A program made the position numbers and the translations under genes. From Pachypanchax playfairii (lineage: Eukaryota > Chordata > Actinopteri > Cyprinodontiformes > Aplocheilidae): 64,000 bases of DNA. The stretch's first letter is position 1. Every line of letters starts with the position of its first letter. The notes under the pieces are model-generated. The model had not been told where the DNA came from. It worked only from the letters and a program-made list of their open reading frames with translations, and did not search any database. Positions 58,451-64,000 of this stretch are shown here, in pieces. The DNA is taken from assembly GCA_006937955.1 (NCBI GenBank), contig SSNP01000123.1, positions 1,034,083-1,098,082 of the forward strand, read 5' to 3'.

Positions 58451-61228
58451 CGCGACGGTCCTCCAACGCTTCCTTCTGGGTCCGAGGACGTCGCTGTCCG
58501 CGACGCTCCTCCAACGCCAGGGTCCAAGGACGTCGCCGTCCGCGACGGTCCTCCAACGCTTCCTCCTGGGTTCAAGGACGTCGCTGTCCGCAACGCTCCC
58601 CCAACGCCAGGGTCCGAGGACGTCGCCGTCCGCGATGGTCCTCCAACGCCTCCTCCTGGGTTCGAGGACGTTGCCGTCCGCGACGCTCCTCCAACGCCAG
58701 AGTCCGAGGATGTCGCCATCCGCGACGGTCCTCCAACGCCGTCTCCTGGGTTCGAGGACGTCGTCGTCCGCGTTGCTCCTCCAACGCCAGGGTCTGAGGA
58801 CGTCGCCGTCCGCGATGGTTCTCCAACGCCAGGGTCCGGGGACGTCGCCGTCCGGGACGGTTCTCCAACGCCAGAGTCCGGGGGGGTCGCCGCGACGGTC
58901 CTCCAACGCTTCTCCAACACTTCATCCTGGGTCAGAGGACGTCGCCGTCCGCGACGGTCCTCCAACGCCTCCTCCTGGGTTCGAGGACCTTGCCGTCCGC
59001 GACGCTCCTCCAACGCCAGGGTCCGAGGACGTCGCCGTCCACAACGGTCCTCCAACGCCAGGGTCGAGGACGTCGCCGTCCGCGACGGTCATCCAACGCC
59101 TCCTCCTGGGTTTGAGGACGTCGCCGTCCGCAACGCTCCTCCAACGCCAGGGTCCGAGGACGTCGCCGTCCGCGACGGTCCTCCAACGCTTCTCCAACGC
59201 TTCTCCAACACTTCCTCCTGGGTCAGAGGACGTCGCCGTCCGCGACGGTCCTCCAACGCTTCCTTCTGGGTCCGAGGACGTCGCTGTCCGTGACGCTCCT
59301 CCAACGCCAGGGTCCGAGGACGTCGCCGTCCGCGATGGTTCTCCAACGCCAGGGTCCGGGGACGTCGCCCTCCGGGACGGTCCTCCAACGCCGTCTCCTG
59401 GGTTCGAGGACGTCGTCGTCCGCATCGCTCCTCCAATGCCAGAGTCCGAGGATGTCGCCATCCGCGACGGTCCTCCAACGCCGTCTCCTGGGTTCGAGGA
59501 CGTCGTCGTCTGCGTCGCTCCTCCAACGCCAGGGTCAGAGGACGTCGCCGTCCGCAATGGTTCTCCAACGCCAGGGTCCGGGGGCGTCGCCGTCCGCGAC
59601 GGTCCTCCAACGCCTCCTCCTGGGTTCGAGGACCTTGCTGTCCGCGACGCTCCTCCAACGCCAGGGTCCGAGGACGTCGCCGTCCACAACGGTCCTCCAA
59701 CGCCAGGGTCGAGGACGTCGCCGTCCGCGACGGTCCTCCAACGCCTCCTCCTGGGTTTGAGGACGTCGCCGTCCGCAACGCTCCTCCAAAGCCAGGGTCC
59801 GAGGACGTCGCCGTCCGCGACGGTCCTCCAACGCTTCTCCAACACTTCCTCCTGGGTCAGAGGACGTCGCCGTCCGCGACGGTCCTCCAACGCTTCCTTC
59901 TGGGTCCGAGGACGTCGCTGTCCGTGACGCTCCTCCAACGCCAGGGTCCAAGGACGTCGCCGTCCGCCACGGTCCTCCAACGCTTCCTCCTGGATTCAAG
60001 GATGTCGCCGTCCGCGACGCTCCGCCAACGCCAGGGTCCGAGGACGTCACCGTCCGCGACGGTCCTCCAACGCCTACTCCTGGGTTCGAGGACGTCGCCG
60101 TCCGCAACGCTCCTCCAATGCCAGGGTCCGAGGACGTCGCCGTCCGCGACGGTCCTCCAACGCTTCTCCAACACTTCATCCTGGGTCAGAGGACGTCGCC
60201 GTCTGCGACGGTCCTCCAATGCTTCCTTCTGGGTCCGAGGACGTCGCTGTCCGTGACGCTCCTCCAACGCCAGGGTCCAAGGACGTCGCCGTCCGCCACG
60301 GTCCTCCAACGCTTCCTCCTGGGTTCAAGGATGTCGCCGTCCGCGACGCTCCGCCAACGCCAGGGTCCGAGGACGTCACCGTCCGCGACGGTCCTCCAAC
60401 GCCTCCTCCTGGGTTCAAGGACGTCGCCGTCCGCGACGCTCCTCCAACGCCAGGGTCCGAGGATGTCGCCATCCACGACGGTCCTCCAACGCCGTCTCCT
60501 GGGTTCGAGGATGTCGTCGTCCGCGTCGCTCCTCCAAAGCCAGGGTCCGAGGACGTCGCCGTCCGCGACGGTCCTCCTACACTTCAGCCTGAGTCCGAGG
60601 ACGTCGCCGTCCGCGACTCTCCTCCAACGCCATGGTCTGAGGACGTCGCCGTCCGCGTCGCTCCTCCAACGCCAGGGTCTGAGGACGTCGCCGTCCGCGA
60701 CGGTCCTCCTACACTTCAGCCTGAGTCCTTCGACTTCGCCGTCCGCGATGCTCCTCCAACGCCATGGTCTGAGGACGTCACCGTCCGCGACGGTCCACCG
60801 ACGGTCCACCGACGCCTTCTCCTGGGTTCGACGACGTTGCTGTCTGCGTCGCTCCTCCAACGCCAGGGTCCGAGGACGTCGCCGTCCGCGACGGTCCTCC
60901 TACACTTCAGCCTGAGTCCTCCGACGTCGCCGTCCGCGATGCTCCTCCAACGCCATGGTCTGAGGACGTCACCGTCCGCGACGGTCCTCCGACGCCTTCT
61001 CCTGGGTTCGACGACGTTGCCGTCTGCGTCGCTCCTCCAACGCCAGGGTCCGAGGACGTCGCCGTCCGCGACGGTCCTCCTACGCTTCAGCCTGGGTCAG
61101 AGGATGTCGCCGTCCGCGACGGTCCTCCAACGCCTCCTCCTGGGTTCGAGGACGTCGCCGTCCGCAACGCTCCTCCAACGCCAGGGTCCGAGGATGTCGC
61201 CATCCACGACGGTCCTCCAACGCCGTCT
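58451..61228 (+). repeat. CpG-rich minisatellite array A, alternating 42- and 48-bp units
   Basis: Tandem units alternate between a 42-bp type (CTCCAACGCCAGGGTCCGAG, then GACGTCGCCGTCCGCGACG) and a 48-bp type with CTCCTCCTGGGTTCGAG inserted in place, so the composite period is about 90 bp. By length there are roughly 60 half-units. Unit length is a multiple of three and has few stops, so several frames on both strands stay open for 200-500 codons; in one frame it reads PPTPGSEDVAVRDG. The base composition is far from the AT-rich surroundings. It adjoins arrays B and C and a polypurine tract plus LTR, so I place it in the 3' internal part of an LTR element. Confidence 0.93.
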
Positions 61229-61585
61229 CCAGATTCCTCCTCCAGGCGCACTGCGCCTCAACGATCCGCGGCTCCCAGGCCGCCCTCCAGGCGCTCTGCG
61301 CCTCTTCGCCTTGCGGCTGCCAGGCCACCCTCCAGCCCTACGGCGCCTCTCGTCGCGGCAACCTGGCCGCCCTCCAGATGTTCGGCGCCTCTCGTCGCGG
61401 TATCCTGGCCACCCTCCAGACCTTCGGCGCCTGTCGTCGCGGCATCCTGGCCGCCCTCCAGACTTTGGGCATTTCTCAGCTCGGCCTCCAGGCCGTCCTC
61501 CAGACTCTCGGCGCCTCCCCTCTCGGCCTCCAGGCCGTCCTCTAGACTTTCGGCGCCTCTCCTCACGACCTCTGGCCGTTCTGCA
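61229..61585 (+). repeat. Tandem array B, about 42-bp units
   Basis: Eight to nine degenerate units of the form CTGGCCGCCCTCCAG followed by TTCGGCGCCTCTCGTCGCGG. It is unrelated in sequence to array A but directly continues it. Units become more diverged at both ends. Confidence 0.85.
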
Positions 61586-61835
61586 GACTTTTTCGTCCCG
61601 GCCTCCGTGCCGACTCTCAGACATTTTGCGCCCCACTTTGGTGGTTTCCTCTCCTCACGGCCCTGGCCGTTCAGCACTTTTTCGTCCCGGCCTCTGTGCA
61701 GACTCTCAGACATTGTGCGCCCCACTTTGGTGGTTTCCTCTCCTCACGGCCCTGGCCGTTCAGCAGACTTTTTCGTCCCGGCCTCCGTGCCGACTCTCAG
61801 ACATTTTGCACCCCACTTTGGTGGTTTCCAGGCCA
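61586..61835 (+). repeat. Tandem array C, 89-91-bp units
   Basis: Nearly three copies, starting at about 61587, 61676 and 61767, each with CTTTTTCGTCCCGGCCTC, then GACTCTCAGACATTTTG and CCCACTTTGGTGGTTTCC. The copies differ by only a few bases. Confidence 0.9.
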
Positions 61836-62014
61836 CCTTCAGACTCTCTGCGCCTCGGGCGCATTTGGGCCTTGGACTTTCGTTGTAGCCTGGTTTTGAG
61901 TTATTTGTTTTTTCTTTCCCCTGGGCATGTTCTTGTTTTCGGTCCCTCCTTCCTTGCCTCCCGCCTACCGTCCGTATTGGGGTTTTGCCTTGGGGACGTC
62001 GGGTGCCGTCCCTT

Positions 62015-62032
62015 GGGGGGGAGGGGGGGGGG
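62015..62032 (+). other. Polypurine tract next to the LTR
   Basis: Eighteen purines (seven G, A, ten G) end four bases before the LTR start. In LTR retrotransposons such a tract primes plus-strand DNA synthesis, so it fixes the element as plus-strand and this LTR as the 3' one. Confidence 0.7.
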
Positions 62033-62036
62033 TTCC

Positions 62037-62760
62037 TGTCAGGTTCTGGGGTTTTGTTTGTTTCATTGCATGTTGTAGCTTTTGGTTTTTCTGTAGTTGT
62101 GTTTCTTTTCCAGTCATCTGTTATCACTCTGTGTTTTATATTAGTTTAGTCTTATTCAGTTCTCCTCCCGTATCGAAGTTCATGTTTGATGTCATTGTCA
62201 CTGTCGGGTAGTTTCAGGTTTTCTTTTATTTTGGTAATGTTTTGACTTCCTGTTCTCCTGCATGTGTCTTAGGTTCCTTGACTGTGTTATGTCATTTCCT
62301 GTTCCTGTTCCTCCACCCCCAGGTGTGTCTTGTTACTGTGATTAGTTCCTGTGTTTGTTTCTCCCCATGTCCTCAGATGTTTTAAGTTTGTTATCAGTTA
62401 GAGTTTTGTATTTAAGTCTGTATTTAAGTCTCAGGTGTTAAGTCGCAGTCATTCCTTGCCGTAGCCCTTAGTCGTGACCCTCTGTCTCTTGTTGTTATCA
62501 GCACCCCAGCCTTAGCCTATGTCTTAGCCCCGTCCCCGTGATTAGCTTGGTTCTGTTCCTTCCCTCCGTTACCCTCCTGGATTACTTTTGTGTTGTTTTA
62601 CCCTTTGGACTCCTCACCCCTCATGTAAGTTTATTTTGCTGCCTTGTCAGCATTTTATTTTCTTCATTAAAACCTTCTTTTGTTCCTATTCCCGTTCAGT
62701 TGTGTTTTCCCTCCCACACTCACTGCACCTGAGTCCAGCATTACAACCTCAAACGTGACA
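62037..62760 (+). mobile_element. LTR (3') of a retrotransposon, probably Ty3/gypsy-type
   Basis: The 724 bp begin TGTCAGGTTC and end AACGTGACA (TGTCA/TGACA inverted ends). Two TATTTAAG motifs (62409 and 62421) can act as promoter, and ATTAAA (62666-62671) as poly(A) signal. The ATTAAAACCTT and CTGAGTCCAGC words near the end are familiar from fish gypsy LTRs. There is no second LTR and no gag-pol in the window, so the 5' part is missing or lies elsewhere. Confidence 0.75.
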
Positions 62761-63716
62761 TTCTGACTTGGAACTCTGATAACTCCAACTTCTGAGTACA
62801 AATGAAAATAAAAATATTTTGAAAATACTTTGTAAGATATCACACGATCAATATTGATATTATTTCGCCTTCTGATCCAGATTGACTTCGCTGTTGACTC
62901 AGAATATTCCAACTCCTCCACAGAGCCACACTTTACTACAGTTACTGAGAAAACAAAGCCAAAAACAAAGATGAGTGTTTTCAGAACACAACCTCTCTTT
63001 ATATGTTGGAATCAGGTCTCTCAGAAAGAAAACCTTTCAATACAATGCTTAAGTCTGTAGAAGGAACATTTCGACCTCTGCACCAGGCCTGAGACAGAAG
63101 AGAGGACGAAGAAACCAAATTCCAAAGATGCCTGATGGAGCACAAGCTTGGGCTCGTCAGCTTTTGATGCATAAAATGCTCCCACTCCCAGGGATGTTCA
63201 CTTGTGTGTGACATGGTCACTCAACACATTGCAGATAAAAAACAGCACCTGATACTCTGCCTTCCTGCCTCGGCACTCTTTCTCTCCTCTGTGCATGATC
63301 AAAGTTTGTTTACAATTGTGGGGTAACTTTGGAGGTTACATCTAACACTCCCACACAACACATGCTGTTATATTATATAAGCTCCATCAAAGACATGCTG
63401 CAGAATTTTTTCCACAGCTGTGAGTTGTGTAAAAAAACAACTGTGTGATTATTAAATTAGCTAAGCCTCCTATTGTACAAGAGAATTATAATCAACACCA
63501 ACTCTGCAGATTGGAGGTTACATGATTGGTGTTTTTCAATGGATGATGCCAAATGTTTAGAAATTAGCGCAGCTGAAGGCCAGTTTATGAAGCCAGTTGT
63601 GTTTTACATTCACACACAATACAATGCACAAGGTTCTGAAAAAGAAAAAAAACAGTAATTAAGTGATTTCCTTGCTGTGGATTTTTAAATATTCTCATCT
63701 GTGCAACCATTTACTG
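62761..63716. other. Intergenic, nothing recognised
   Basis: AT-rich. I looked here for the continuation of the piggyBac relic beyond the LTR element and did not find it. Confidence 0.5.
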
Positions 63717-63791
63717 CAGGGGTGTCCAACTCCAGGCCTTGAGGGCCACTATTCTGCATATTTTAGATGTTTTCCTGATTTTCACAACTGA
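63717..63791. mobile_element. Left end of a hAT-type MITE, interrupted
   Basis: CAGGGGTGTCCAACTCCAGG is a classic hAT-MITE terminus and is related to the ends at 11297 and 7857. The sequence breaks off at the TTAA where the next element begins, so the other half lies beyond the window. Confidence 0.6.
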
Positions 63792-63795
63792 TTAA

Positions 63796-64000
63796 AGATG
63801 GTATATGGAACATTTTCATTAAAAGCTATATTTCTAACAAAATAATGCCTCCACAGGGTGTTTAGAGGGTTGTAGAATGAAAATACAGCATTTCCTTGAA
63901 AAATTATATTTGAAGTAAAATATTATAAAATATTTATTTTGGCAGGCACGACGTTGGCATTTTGTTTATATCTACCAGCCAATAGCTTGCAGAGCAGCGG
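63796..64000. mobile_element. TTAA MITE family A, second copy, cut by the window end
   Basis: It starts after TTAA 63792-63795. It matches 5349-5553 closely, including GGTGTTTAGAGGGTTGTAGA and ATCTACCAGCCAATAGCT, and runs off the window. Confidence 0.8.

Noticed and set aside
58317..59927. 536-codon plus-strand ORF as a gene
   Set aside because: It is tandem repeat sequence, starts in a hAT terminus and crosses a piggyBac scrap; overlapping frames on both strands are equally open.
58451..61228. CRISPR-like array
   Set aside because: There are no unique spacers between constant repeats, the units themselves are contiguous, and the context is a vertebrate genome.
60219..62078. 619-codon plus-strand ORF as a gene
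   Set aside because: It runs through arrays A, B and C to the polypurine tract and slightly into the LTR; composition and length are explained by stop-poor repeats.
1..64000. A new multi-gene biological system
   Set aside because: Only three ordinary vertebrate genes are present, without functional clustering; everything else is explained by transposons, simple repeats or unassigned intergenic DNA.

Overview
The window looks like teleost nuclear DNA, probably from a percomorph-type fish. The evidence is three vertebrate protein-coding genes, two of them with introns, set in AT-rich DNA that is full of fish-type transposons: L2 and RTE-like LINE remnants, tRNA-derived SINEs, and hAT, piggyBac, Tc1 and Harbinger-like elements. 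I cannot name the species.

Layout. 1-23 kb is gene-free and holds an L2 LINE relic, several short inverted-repeat transposons (some with exact target-site duplications), a SINE, two simple repeats and one assembly gap. 23.4-31.3 kb (minus strand) is one giant uninterrupted coding exon of 2624 codons; its product belongs to the DUF4585 family (C4orf54 / PROB1 / C10orf71-CEFIP group). 35.8-43.7 kb (plus) is rmnd5b, a nine-coding-exon gene for a RING-type subunit of the CTLH/GID ubiquitin ligase. 47.6-51.3 kb (minus) is n4bp3, nine coding exons encoding a 629-residue coiled-coil protein of the N4BP3/LZTS (Fez1) family. rmnd5b and n4bp3 converge; they are also close neighbours on human 5q35, so this is old conserved linkage. 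I reconstructed both spliced genes codon by codon, and all exon phases agree.

51-64 kb is again gene-free and transposon-rich. A decayed piggyBac transposase relic is split by a hAT element with an exact 8-bp target duplication. The hAT itself carries a 149-bp near-identical copy of the neighbouring piggyBac sequence. Next comes about 3.4 kb of very CpG-rich tandem repeats (three different arrays end to end), a polypurine tract and a 724-bp LTR, which I read as the 3' end of an LTR retrotransposon. The window ends in a nest of two short DNA transposons.

The three genes do not form an operon or an obvious shared pathway. No unknown defence or metabolic system is visible. The unusual material is the giant DUF4585 exon, the LTR-linked tandem arrays that are open in many reading frames, and the hAT element carrying apparent filler DNA.
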